The translations under genes and the position numbers were made by a program. Shown piece after piece: positions 54,632 to 64,000 of a DNA stretch of 64,000 bases (position 1 is its first letter; each line of letters begins with the position of its first letter). The notes below the pieces were generated by a model. It was not told where the DNA came from and searched no databases. It saw nothing but the letters and a program-made list of their open reading frames with translations. Location: the NCBI GenBank assembly GCA_941918925.1, contig OW799235.1, positions 41,150,201-41,214,200 of the forward strand, read 5' to 3'. This DNA is from Phyto melanocephala. Its lineage: Eukaryota > Arthropoda > Insecta > Diptera > Rhinophoridae.

Positions 54632-56239
54632 ATGATGAATTCGTTCATAACACAGAAAAACAAAATAACACTTTTTTTGTTGCATAAAGTTTTGCTTCTG
54701 TTAAATATGTTCCAAAAATTTCGTTTAAATGTGTCGGAGTTTGTGAAAAAGACATACTTGGACTATTTTGGGTTTCCGTTGCCGTCAAACGCTAAACCTT
54801 GGATACCAAGTTTGGTATGTAAAACATGTATTGAATCTTTGCGACTGTGGGCAAACAAAAAAAGACCAACGTTTAAGTACAAAGCTCCTATGATTTGGCG
54901 TGAACCATCCAACCATCATGACGACTGTTATTTCTGTGTAACGAAAATCATAGGAATAAACCATAAAAATTGCTCCAAGTGGATATATCCAAACTAAAAA
55001 TCTGCCAAATTCGCAAAATTCAGACCATTTCAGCGGACGAAGCGAAAACGACGACAGTGGTAGCGACAGTGATTTTGATTGCTACGGTAGTCCCCGACCA
55101 CTAAATCAAGATGATCTAAATGACTGGATCAGGGACCTTGTACTTTCTAAAACGGCATTAGAAATGTTAGCTTCCCGATTTAAAGACAGAAATTAGTTGA
55201 CCAGAGTAACGAAGATATCATACTACCATAACAGGGAAAAGGATTTACTTCCTTTCTTTACTCAAAAAGATAATTTTGTCTTTTGTACTGATATTCCGGG
55301 CCTAATTAATACAATTGGATTAAAAGAGTATAATCCAAATCAGTGGCGGTTGTTCATTGATTCGTCAAAACGAAGCTTGAAATGTGTACTTTTACAAAAT
55401 GGTAACAAACATGGTTCCTTACCTATTGCTCATTCTACAAAGGTTTAAGAAGAATATCCTACAATATCTTTATTTCTCGACAAAATCAAGTACAAGCAAC
55501 ATAACTGGGTTGTATGTGTTGATTTGAAAATGGTAAATTTTATCCTGGGCCAACAAAGTGGCTACATAAATATCCCTGTTTCCATGCTTATGGGACAGCC
55601 GAGTTAAAGCTGAGCACTGGATAAAAATAAACTGGCCTTTTAGAGAGGCTTTGATTCGAGGCAAGCAAAATATAAATTATATTGCCTTCTTTGCATATAA
55701 AACTGGGGTTGATAAAACAGTTTGTAAAAGCTATTAATAAAGATGGCGAATCTTTTAAATTTATTGTAAAAGTGTTTCCAAAATTAAGTAGTGAGAAAGT
55801 CAAAGGTGGTATTTTCGATGGCCCACAAATCAGGAAGTTGATAGATGATAAAATGTTTATCAACCATATGACAGCTGTCGATAAATGTGCATGGGAAGAG
55901 TTTGTTTGGGTAGTGAGGAATTTTTTGGGCAATAGGAAATGTGACGGCTACATTCAGCACTTTGAATAGTTGCTGATAAACTTCCAGCGGCTTGAATGCA
56001 ACATGAGGATTAAGCTTCACTACCTTCTCAGCCATTTAAACTATTTTCCTGAAAATCTCGGTGACCTAAGCGAGGAACAAGGGGAGCGCTTTCACCAGGA
56101 TATTCGCACTATGGAAGAGAGGTATCAGGGGCACTGGAATGAACACATGATGGCTGATTATTTTTGGAGCATTAAAAATAGTACTCATATAATATCTCAC
56201 TCTAGAAAATCCAAAAAACGGAAATTGTATTTACAATAA
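54632..56239 (+). pseudogene. Unnamed transposon-associated protein, nearly full length (copy 2)
   Basis: In order, with breaks, the pieces are: 'KFRLNVSEFVKKTYLDYFGF', a zinc-binding-like 'VCKTCIESLRLWA' and 'PMIWREPSNHHDDCYFC'; after a shift an acidic serine linker ('SGRSENDDSGSDSDFD'); 'DLNDWIRDLVLSKTALEMLA'; stop at 55193; 'WRLFIDSSKRSLKCVLLQNG' and 'LPIAHSTKV'; stop at 55446; 'VVCVDLKMVNFILGQQSGY'; shift; 'LPSLHIKLGLIKQFVKAINK'; 'IFDGPQIRKLIDDKMF'; stop at 55967; 'YLLSHLNYFPENLGDLSEEQ' and 'GERFHQDIRTMEERYQGHW'. The last third matches copy 1 at 32070-32590. The spaced D/H/E residues recall an RNase H-like or nuclease core, but this is only a guess. About 480 codons remain. Confidence 0.72.
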
Positions 56240-56529
56240 ATATATTTAATAAATTTTTTAAACTTAAATTATGTGCATTTTCAGTGAAAAATCCTGTCAA
56301 TTCATAACTCGACAACTAGAGCTGCTATATGAGAACGGCATATATTTTTGAAATCAGCGTGAAAAAACTATTCAGATTCATGTAAAAAATCTCATGCAAC
56401 AAACCTACTGTTGTCTAGTATAATTTTATTAAAATATTTTGTACCAAATAAATGCATTTCAATTTTGTAAATTCATGGTGATTTAAAACACAAATTTTAA
56501 TCATTCGTTTACAGACATGGATGTCAGTT
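56240..56529. other. 3' flank of the unnamed gene
   Basis: AATAAA occurs right after the stop (56238). 'AACTCGACAACTAGAGCTGC' at about 56303-56325 and 'GAAATCAGCG' resemble the flank of copy 1 at 33155, suggesting a conserved 3' module. Confidence 0.5.
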
Positions 56530-56600
56530 ATAGTTTTTTGAAACTGTGAAATGAAAAGCTTTTGCGTGTTATATTATGTGGTGCCACCATACCCTTTATT
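56530..56600. mobile_element. Fragment of the TCTCGTTCTGTGAAA MITE family
   Basis: 'GAAACTGTGAAATGAAAAGC' and GGTGCCACCATACCCTTT match the interior of 41741-41868 and 10086-10207. A second fragment is at 59040-59095. Confidence 0.55.
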
Positions 56601-57079
56601 TATTGATCGTAATCGCTATATAACAAGATTATATAGGATTGTATGGGAAAGAAAAAAATGTATAACAATAGTTGTATTAAAATAAACAAGAAATACGAAC
56701 GAAAAATAGTAACAAATTACCCAGCAAAAATTACTGCATACCCGGAAGCAGGCTTGTAAGGGAGAGACAAATGTACTCTCCTTTCCCAACCTGCTTCAGG
56801 AAGGCATGATTTTTATATGATGGTAGGGCTCTTTGATGCTCTAATTATTTGCTATTTTCACACATGGTTAATGCAGTAATATCATGTCTCTTTTATGTGT
56901 TTTCAATAAATTATCGTAAGCGAGAGAAGTTGTAGTAAGTTATTTTATAAAAAATAAAATATATTTAATAGAAATTTCTGACTTCCATTTATAGCACCCT
57001 CGAATGCGCTCTAATATTGCGCAATAAGAAGGCATGATTTTTTTACTGCTTACCGGTACAAAATAAATTTTTGCTGGGT
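56601..57079. other. No gene seen
   Basis: 'ACCCAGCAAAAATTACTGCA' near 56719 is inverted near 57072 ('AAATTTTTGCTGGGTAATAA'), and GAAGGCATGATTTTT occurs at 56801 and 57030. This suggests another short element, about 56719-57083, but its ends are not clean. Confidence 0.4.
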
Positions 57080-57087
57080 AATAACAA

Positions 57088-57089
57088 TA

Positions 57090-57132
<43 letters not shown>
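57088..57132. repeat. (TAA)n microsatellite
   Basis: About 15 TAA units, slightly interrupted. Confidence 0.95.
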
Positions 57133-57136
<4 letters not shown>

Positions 57137-57202
57137 ATAATATGATTAGCAAATACAAAAATTAAAAGATATTAAAATACAAGAAAAATAATTAAAAACA
57201 AG

Positions 57203-57736
57203 ATCGTATATACCCTTCACAACATGTTGTCATGCAATAACAATTGTATTACCATTGATCTCATTATTATGAAATACGTAAATACATAAATCATTATCTT
57301 TATAATGACTTTATCCCCTTAAAAACATCCCATTCTAAACTTATAAATTGAGTTTATGTATGTCTTAATAAAAAATAAAAATAAAAATTTTTTTGTTTGT
57401 CTTAACTGGGATTCGAACCTACGTTTATCCAGTTTGCATTGGTGTTCAAAGACGAGGTGGTATAACTCAGTTGTTTATAAAGCGATTTTCCTGATTTTCA
57501 ATACAAATCTGCTCCCGAATATTTCTGATATTTGGGTACCTTACTCGGGTTTTGGTGGCTTCAAAACGTTGATTTCAACATACACACAGACAGACCGACA
57601 GACGGCCAATGCTTAATTTATTCCCCTATTCATAAGCTTCCAGAAAATATATGCTTTATGGGGTAAGAAATGAAAATTGTACAAATTTCACACGGAATGT
57701 CAAACCTATATATTCCATTACACTCACTGTGAAGGG
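57203..57736 (+). mobile_element. INE-like element, family B, with a tRNA-like B box
   Basis: It starts 'TATATACCCTTCACAACATG' and ends near 'CACTCACTGTGAAGGGT'. It holds 'ACACAGACAGACCGACAGAC' and 'ATGCTTTATGGGGTAAGAAA'. At 57407-57418 GGGATTCGAACC is, on the minus strand, GGTTCGAATCCC, the pol III B-box consensus. The shared head with TTCGGC is missing here. Confidence 0.7.
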
Positions 57737-57737
57737 T

Positions 57738-58900
57738 TAATACATTTTCGAAAACTATTAAGCGAATTCCAAAGAATTATATATATTAATGTTAGATTGC
57801 CATTCAGGCACGAGAAACCTGTGCTTAAGGGGTAATGATCCTTCTTACCCTGATTGATTTGGCAAAACGTAGATTAGTAAACTGATAGAAAGGCATTTTA
57901 TGTATCTGGACAAGAACTGATGTTATAAAAAAGTTGTCGAGGGAAATGAGTAATACAGCATAGAAAGAAAAGCTATCTAGTCTTCTTAGCCCGGTGACAT
58001 ACCTAGAAATGTTGTTAAAAAGCACATTAGGTTTACGTATACTGGCCATGTTGCAACTAACAAAAAAGTTAGCAGTCATAAGTTAAGCTATGAATTACAA
58101 AAGATGTTTCATGAAAAATACGGATTTTGAGAGAGTATAAAATTGTGTAGGCCACAAATATACAAGTTTGATGTGAACATGACCAACAAGAGCGTTAATG
58201 TGATTTGTCTATATAAGGAAAATATTAATTATTCTCAGATTCTTCTTATATATAAACAACTCTCTCGTTGTGGAAAACAAGATATTTTAATTTGATAAAA
58301 TTAAGACAGAGCCCGTTTGCAGTCGCCCAAAAGTGAATTCTATTCAGATCGAAAATCAACTTTTCAACATTAACATTAATCATTTGTAAGGATCTACTTA
58401 AATAAAGCTGTCGACGTTTGGACAAATATGTAATTTACCATAGGGCATCTGTTTAGGCAAATCGTTAACATATAAGAAAAACATCAGAGGTCCTAGAATT
58501 GATTATTTCCTTTGTTGATATTAAGGGGATGAAAAAATTTACCACTTACAGCTACTGATTGAGAACGACTACTAAAGTAGGAAGAAACAAGCTTTACAGA
58601 TAATGAAGAAAAGTTTACACAGTTTTTCAGTTGCCGAATTAAAGTAAGACGATCCGATGTATCGAAAGCCTTAGTGTGATTGAAAAGAATCATAAACAAA
58701 ATTTGGATTTGAAGATTTTTACGTAGCGCTGTAGTATAACTGTAATACGTGCGAAAGCCATATTGTCTAACAAATAACAGATAATCTATGTCGATAAAGG
58801 CGATAAAGTATTTGCAAATGCAGAATCCTTTCAAGACCCTTGACAGAAAACAAAATGTAGCAGGGAAAGTACTCGATGCAATTATGGCATAATAAGGATG
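57738..58900 (-). pseudogene. Jockey/CR1-like reverse transcriptase, large decayed fragment
   Basis: The minus strand reads 'VRQYGFRTYYSYTTAL', 'MILFNHTKAFDTSDRLTLIR', 'FSSRSQSVAVSGKFFHP', then in another frame 'SILGPLMFFLYVNDLPKQM', and 'LNRIHFWATANGLCLNF'. After a gap comes 'VLFNNISRYVTGLRRLDSFS', then 'FYQFTNLRFAKS' and 'LKHRFLVPEW'. These are RT fingers, palm and the long C-terminal region. The catalytic YADD box is destroyed (CPNVD in its place). It ends at the INE-like element at 57736. It is a different lineage from the LINE at 830-2478. Confidence 0.82.
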
Positions 58901-60064
58901 CTTAATATAAGCTAACAGTCATCACTTTCTATAGTATAAGATTTTATAGCAATAAAAAGAAGAGAAGACATACGATTGGCTATTACAGGGAACCCCGTAG
59001 AAAACACATAAATATATTATCTGTTGGTCTCCTGAAGTAATGAAAACTTTTCATTTAACAGTTACACAGAACGAGAATCGACACTGTGGTAATAAGTATA
59101 TATCTACATATGCAATTACATGTTTTTTCGTGTACAAAGTGTGATGTTGTTAGTTTCAGTTTAAATTTTTTACGAAATCTAACATCGTTTTATTAGATGA
59201 TATTTTATCATTTGTTAGACTTAACAGCATATATCAGTACTAAAGGTACAAAAAATTTTTGAGTTTAAGGTGCATGTTCGACCTTTTTTCACGTATTTTT
59301 ATTATAACGGCAACTTATTTTAAACAAATTATGATTTGACAAACTAATAGTTTAGCAAAATACTTTAGCAAAGACTTTTTAAAAGAGGTTTTCCATGATT
59401 AGTTTTGATTATGTTTATTTTTTGAACATTAAAATATTTATAAACATGCCAACCTTCATACACGTAATTTTAATAAATATAACTTTGAGCTTTTTTCATT
59501 TAAAGATGTTCTCTAAAAATATATGTCTGCATGTGCGAATAGAAAAAATCAATATTAATTATTTAACATCCCTTACAGCATACAAAATCACAAAATATTA
59601 AGTTATTTCAATTGGGGTTGAAAGTTCTGAATGTCGTATGTACATTGTACATATGTATGTATGTATGTATATGTTAATATACATGTAGGTGTATACACTA
59701 CCAATACGACAAACACACATGCATTTACACGAATGTACTAACATATTTCATTATTTACTTTGGATCAAACCAAGATAAATGCTACATTGCAGCAGCAATA
59801 AAAAACAACAACAAAAGTCCTTATTTCTGAAGTAGTAGTGTGCGATTGCCTGAGTTCTAGCCAGTAGCAAGCGCCTCCTCCCTTAAGGGCATGCCTTGTT
59901 TTTATGTTGCCTAGATGCTTTTCGAATGTATGAATGTATGTATAGATTTGGTTAGTGGCACAAGCGAACACAATGAGTAAATATAAATGAATGTACACAC
60001 ATAGATACGACAAAATACGTATGTATGTTCAAACATCGCATTCAGTTAAATCCTGCACTAAGGC
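58901..60064. other. No gene seen
   Basis: AT-rich. A MITE fragment at 59040-59095 ('TTCATTTAACAGTTACACAG' then AACGAGAAT) is the only recognised piece. A GC-richer patch at 59850-59900 has no clear content. Confidence 0.4.
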
Positions 60065-60085
60065 CAACCCATTGCTAGCTAAATA

Positions 60086-60274
60086 ATGAGTAGCAGAGGT
60101 GTGGCTTCCGAAAATATAAATGGCAGCAAAAGTAAACTCGATTCGTTACTTACGAGCACTTATGATAACATTCATCGGCTGAATAAATTTAAAACCTGTT
60201 TCGTAAACAAATTTACATGTCCGAAATTAAAAGAGAAATATCATTTAATAAGAGATTGTAACGTTAATATATAA
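60086..60274 (+). CDS. Candidate coding exon of unknown gene (weak)
   Basis: ATG at 60086 opens 'MSSRGVASENINGSKSKLDS' with a mixed, non-repetitive codon choice unlike the AT-rich noise around it (GGC, AGC, CTC, TCG, ACG all used). The open frame ends at 60274, but composition turns AT-rich after about 60190, and a GTAAAC at about 60205 could be a splice donor. I recognise no domain. It is the only stretch in the window that looks like a possible host exon. It could equally be chance. Confidence 0.25.
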   Translation: MSSRGVASENINGSKSKLDSLLTSTYDNIHRLNKFKTCFVNKFTCPKLKEKYHLIRDCNVNI

Positions 60275-60898
60275 TATTCTCTTTAAAAGTAGTAGCAACT
60301 ACTTGGAATACCCATAAACTTAATTTATTCTAAATAGTGTAATTGTTTCCTAACAAATATTTTTGTTTCTTTAATTTATGTAGGTATTTACTTCATATAT
60401 AAATATGTATGTATACTTATTATTAATGTTTTTACCTACATACATATGTTTGTTAATTAATATTTGTTTGTTTGCAATTTAACAGTGTTATTTATTTCCA
60501 AACATATATCGCTCTAGGATTCTCCAAAAATGTCCACGCAGAGCACTTTACTTTCTGTATTAAGAATTTTGTTTTTAATTTTTTGTAAAAATATCAAAAA
60601 AAAAAGAAAAAAAAATACTTTTGTAAAAGGTAAAAAATAAAAGAAAATAATTTTTATAAAAAAGGTCTAAACTGCCATATTGTGGATATTTTTATTGATA
60701 TTGTTTAACTTTGTACTTCAGGTAATAGAAGATTGAATAAAATTTATATTTTTAATAAAACAAAATTAATTTTTGTGTCAAAAATTATCTTCTAATAAAT
60801 ATTTTACAGAGATAAAATTAGGTTTTTTATATGTAATGGGTAATGGCAGACAAATACCATGTTTCCTATACGATCATGCTGATTATATTAAATTTTAT
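60275..60898. other. No gene seen
   Basis: AT-rich spacer; no motif recognised. Confidence 0.4.
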
Positions 60899-61057
60899 CA
60901 AGATAGCCCAGTGCGCTTCGTTACCCCCAACAGGAAATTTGCATTGTTTTTTGATATTTATACATTTTATTGTTTTATATAAAGGGTAGTTATATTTTAA
61001 GGAACGTTGTTAAATGTGAATGACATTTAAACGTCAAGTTTTTTTCTGCATTTCATT

Positions 61058-61791
61058 TAGGGTAGCCAGATTTGAAATTCGAAAAAACAGTACAATCACG
61101 ATAAAAAAGCAGTAAATAAAAGAAAAAACAGTAAATTTTTTAAGAAATCATAACTATTTATTTCACTCATAGCCATGGTTTCTTCATTAGCTCTTGCAAG
61201 CCAGTTGAAGTGGTTTTTCCAAATCTCTTTAAATTTATTTTTATGTCGATTACTAATTTGCTTCCTTCGTTTGGAATACTGCGTGCAAGCTATTTCTTTT
61301 ACATCTGCAGTTGAGCTATCTAATAAAGATTCATCGAAAATGATTTTTTCTCCATCCATTTCTAAAAATAATTTTTTTAAATCAACTATAAACTTATAGG
61401 AGTATATCAAATTTGTCTTACCGTAATGTTTAAATGTAACTCAAACTTTTGTTAAATTGAAGTTTTTTCAATCATGAACTTACTGTTTTTTTCAAAAATG
61501 TGAATACACAAAAAACAGTAACAACGTTGCTAACAAGCAATGTGCTTTATTGACTATTACAGAGTGTTTCAAATTATCTTAGGTTTTGTTCACACTGATA
61601 AAAATTTATTTATCAAATATTAAAATAGAGAAATGTTATTGTTTTATAAAAGTTATACAGTACAAAAAAAAAAACAGTACAAAGTGTGAAAAACAGTACA
61701 TTTGCGTACTGTTTTGGGTGTTGTGCATAAAAAGCACAATTAAGAAAAAACACTACATGTACTGATAAAAACAGTATGTCTGGCACCCCTA
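61058..61791 (-). mobile_element. hAT-type element with perfect 8-bp duplication
   Basis: The ends are TAGGGTAGCCAGA and the complement of TAGGGGTGCCAGA. ATTTCATT flanks both sides exactly (61050-61057 and 61792-61799). The word AAAACAGTA is repeated at both subterminal regions (about eight times), likely transposase sites. The 734-bp body carries one short ORF. It is the youngest of the three nested insertions here. Confidence 0.87.
61096..61410 (-). CDS. Short ORF of the hAT element, unrecognised
   Basis: The frame from 61410 reads 'MIYSYKFIVDLKKLFLEMDG', then a charged middle with 'CTQYSKRRKQISNRHKNKFK' and 'IWKNHFNWLARANEETM'. The W--HF-WL pattern is reminiscent of short segments before zinc fingers in hAT proteins, but there is no BED finger, no catalytic residue and no RW block. 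It may be the remaining first part of a deleted transposase. The last 30 residues run into AT-rich terminal repeats, so the true end may be earlier. Confidence 0.35.
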   Translation of the reverse strand: MIYSYKFIVDLKKLFLEMDGEKIIFDESLLDSSTADVKEIACTQYSKRRKQISNRHKNKFKEIWKNHFNWLARANEETMAMSEINSYDFLKNLLFFLLFTAFLS

Positions 61792-61836
61792 ATTTCATTT
61801 GACATATCTCAATTTCAGACTAACTCAATTTGAATC

Positions 61837-62110
61837 ATGGAAAGATACACAATCGAGCAACGCGTTTAAGTTATTCAGGCTTATTATGAAAATGGACGTC
61901 CAAATCAAAATGAATTTCGTGCACTTCTTGAGTCCTGTGGTCAACATAATCGTTCAAACTCGCCCACAATCAAGAGAATTGTGAAAAATATTTAAATTTC
62001 AGCAAAAAAGGTCGGTATGAAATGTGAAAATATCATTGAATACCTTCTTAGTTCGTTGAACGGAAAACATTGCTGTTTTTCGCGATAGTGTGGCAAAAGA
62101 GATGTCAACC
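61837..62110 (+). pseudogene. DD41D mariner-like transposase, N-terminal part
   Basis: ATG at 61837 opens 'MERYTIEQRV', a TAA stop, 'VIQAYYENGRPNQNEFRALL' and 'SCGQHNRSNSPTIKRIVKN'. This is a helix-turn-helix domain that binds the terminal repeats, equivalent to 'MEQYTTEHRAQIVEIYFSN' at 44310. Scraps 'LLSSLNGKHC' and 'CGKRDV' follow out of frame. No catalytic part remains. Confidence 0.75.
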
Positions 62111-63010
62111 TCTACTTAAATATGCAGGAAATTATTGTCATTTTTTTATGATAATATTGGTTTAGTTCAATTATGTATGGAACAAAATATCGGCCAATTG
62201 GGCGCCGCGACTTCGGCGGCACACCTCCATTTGATGTAATTTTCATTTGCATAGTTTAAAGTAATTTTATTTTTTTAAATTCAGTTAAAGTCACATTGAA
62301 ATTTTTAAAACTATCCAAAATTACGTCGACATTGAAAAAAAAGAAATGCACTGCCTCATCCGTAAAATATATTTTTTGAACTGTTAATAATATTTGCATA
62401 TTTTTTGAGATTTCTTTTGTATTTTGATATTTGTTTTAATTCAAAGTTTTAATACATAAATTTTAAAATGATGTATTACTTTTAGCTCAAGTTAATTTTC
62501 AATATAAATTAATCTACCCCCTAAAACAATACTAAATTTTAAGTATTAGAGTATTCTGAAAAATTTAATCCAAAGAAGTATAATAATTTGCGTAAAAAAT
62601 GAACTTGAGCCAAAAATGACAGATTATATAAAAACTTTTGTATCCATATTATTTTTTTTTATATATTATTTTTTAGTTTATTTAATTTTTTTTTAAATAT
62701 ATCGCTATACTTTTATACGCCTGTCATGTTCTAAGAAAATTAAAACATCTTAACATGTGTTACGGTAGAAAGAAATAAGAAAAGAGACTTAATTCCGTGA
62801 TTTTAGAAGAATTATATCCTTATAATCTCTTATAGGTTAAAGTCATCCATAAAAAGTGTTTTGAACATAAGTAAACGTCCATAAAGTCGGCATGAACCAG
62901 TAGTCGTCATGTTTTCAATTAAAATATAAATAAATAAGAATACCGCAGTTGTATATATAAATTAGACTTTGTTTTGATTAGAAGTTGGGTTTTCCCCTTA
63001 TGTGAAACTA

Positions 63011-63739
63011 ATAAATTTGAGTAAAATACTTTATTTTACGAATTATGGCCGTCATATGGTGGCAGTATTTTAAAATTTGCTAAAGTATAATTTTTTTTAA
63101 GAAATTTTATAGTGTTAGAGAGAATCAAAATAAGTAAGTTTTTATACCAAATTAAGTGATATTTTAACAATAAGTGATTTTAGGGAAAGAAAACATTTAA
63201 ATTATTGCCTAAACAGTGAAAAATTCTTAAAAAAACTTTAATTTTGTCAATTTTAAATGCTGCCGACATTAGATAAAAAAGCTTCTATGATTGGAAGGCA
63301 GGGGATTTATTATAAAGAAAATAAGCGAAATATTAGTTTATTAGTCGGCATAGTTTATATAGAGTACCGAAATACCTGCCGAGTATAGGACATACGTTTC
63401 CCAAAGTCAGCAGCAACCTTTTTCCGTCATTAAATACCTAACTGGATAACAAGCAAGATACATTTAAGTTATTCAGTAGATATAATAGGTACTTTTGGCC
63501 TTTCTGACATTTTGCAATTTTTAAATATGTCCACCAAACGAAAAATACCGATGCATCAATATTCAGAAAATTCGATGAGGTGCTTTTTATGAAATAAGAA
63601 TAGACACTCCTGCAATCTCTGGTAGAAGTAAAAAAAATAATTGGTCCTGCGTACTACTATACAAGATAAAATTTGTGGCCGCATTGCTAATGGAGTTAGA
63701 AAAATGATTCCATAAACAGTTTTAACCGTCTAGCAGAAT
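63011..63739. other. No gene seen
   Basis: AT-rich spacer; no recognised motif. Confidence 0.4.
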
Positions 63740-64000
63740 GCTTATGTGTGCCCAGATAGCTGATTTTCAATAGCAAAATTCTTAAAAGCATATCTGATAA
63801 ACTAATATCATTGAAGAGTCTGAAGTACAATAGAGGGCTTAAAAAAATTGATTTCAACATGCACACGGAAAATGTACGGGAAATCAATTCCTCCCTCTAT
63901 CTGTATGGATTCAGAATAAATGCTTTTCAGGGTCTCAAATGAACATTGTAGAAACTTCAAATGGAATGACAAACATACCTTTTTATATACCTTTTACACA
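63740..64000 (+). mobile_element. INE-like family B, 3' part, cut by the window edge
   Basis: 'TTGATTTCAACATGCACACG', 'GATTCAGAATAAATGCTTTT' and 'CATTGTAGAAACTTCAAATG' followed by GAATGACAAAC match the 3' half of 51958-52655, diverged. The expected final TATACC lies near 63987. Confidence 0.6.

Larger units (their letters stand above)
60982..62130 (+). mobile_element. DD41D mariner-like remnant inside the Helitron
   Basis: AAGGGTAGTTATATTTTAAG after TA at 60980-60981 resembles the left end of the element at 30637. The transposase N-terminus follows at 61837. The unit is interrupted by the hAT at 61058-61791 and loses homology near 62130. The right end was not found. Confidence 0.6.
60899..63010 (-). 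mobile_element. Helitron 3' region, split by nested transposons
   Basis: The minus-strand end 'AACGAAGCGCACTGGGC' then TATCTTG at 60902-60899 parallels the Helitron end at 15312. Sequence resumes beyond the insertions around 62640-62880 with 'TACGCCTGTCATGTTCTAAG' and 'AAAAGTGTTTTGAACA', matching 15527-15645, and 'AGTTGGGTTTTCCCC' matching 15750. The outer limit on the right is approximate. Confidence 0.6.

Noticed and set aside
55588..56035. Two minus-strand frames of 114 and 83 residues
   Set aside because: They overlap the plus-strand unnamed gene whose motifs match another copy; antisense shadows.
57400..57475. A functional tRNA gene on the minus strand
   Set aside because: Only a B-box-like word is visible; I cannot build an acceptor stem or anticodon arm.
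1..64000. CRISPR arrays, bacterial operons or phage genes
   Set aside because: No regularly spaced identical repeats with unique spacers, no ribosome-binding-site-linked gene runs; all features are of an insect genome.
1..64000. Endogenous virus or retrovirus coding regions
   Set aside because: No gag, protease, integrase or envelope motifs were recognised; all reverse transcriptases here are of the non-LTR type.

Overview
This window looks like intergenic or intronic DNA from a higher (cyclorrhaphan) fly, probably a calyptrate or a close relative. It is very AT-rich and I find no convincing host gene. It is full of dispersed repeats ending in TATACCC/GGGTATA with a run of CCGTCTGTCC-type sequence, the layout of the fly INE-1/DINE (Helentron-associated) elements. 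Every recognisable protein is a decayed transposable-element protein: five non-LTR retrotransposon fragments, Helitron helicases, piggyBac, hAT, Tc1 and DD41D mariner-like transposases, and two unnamed families that recur in arthropods.

Layout. 1-5 kb: end of a small Helitron, a possible solo LTR, a 5'-truncated jockey-type LINE (830-2478, minus), a broken piggyBac transposase (2.7-3.85 kb) and an INE-like element carrying a palindromic MITE. 5.9-9.8 kb: a 3.9-kb DNA transposon with 35-bp inverted ends, split by a 1.93-kb INE-like element; a second copy at 50.7-51.9 kb preserves the empty site. 10-16.8 kb: INE-like copies, a hAT-type MITE with a perfect 8-bp duplication, a Tc1 remnant, a Helitron 3' end and a (GTAT)n array. 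18.3-20.6 kb: an INE-like element interrupted by a hAT with BED-finger coding remnants. 21-26 kb: a TAA-flanked element, an endonuclease remnant, a Helitron and a complete TTAA-flanked piggyBac derivative. 26-28.6 kb: the least repetitive stretch.

28.7-39.5 kb: four DD41D mariner remnants, a first copy of the unnamed 'PENLGD/QGER' gene flanked by inverted repeats, an R1-like RT, an INE-like element with an inverted module, and a hAT-type MITE. 40.4-44.5 kb: a nest of insertions (outer inverted repeat, hAT, three smaller elements) followed by a Helitron with a textbook 3' hairpin that was itself hit by a fresh 745-bp mariner-like element. 46-52.7 kb: more INE-like copies. 53-56.4 kb: a longer copy of the unnamed gene, with a small basic ORF upstream. 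57-64 kb: INE-like family B, a jockey/CR1-like RT, one weak host-exon candidate, and a Helitron hit by a mariner that was hit by a hAT.

Nothing here works as a pathway. The value of the window lies in the insertion history, in the exact element ends that nested and empty sites reveal, and in the two unnamed mobile protein families. All family names come from motif recognition by eye; no search was run.
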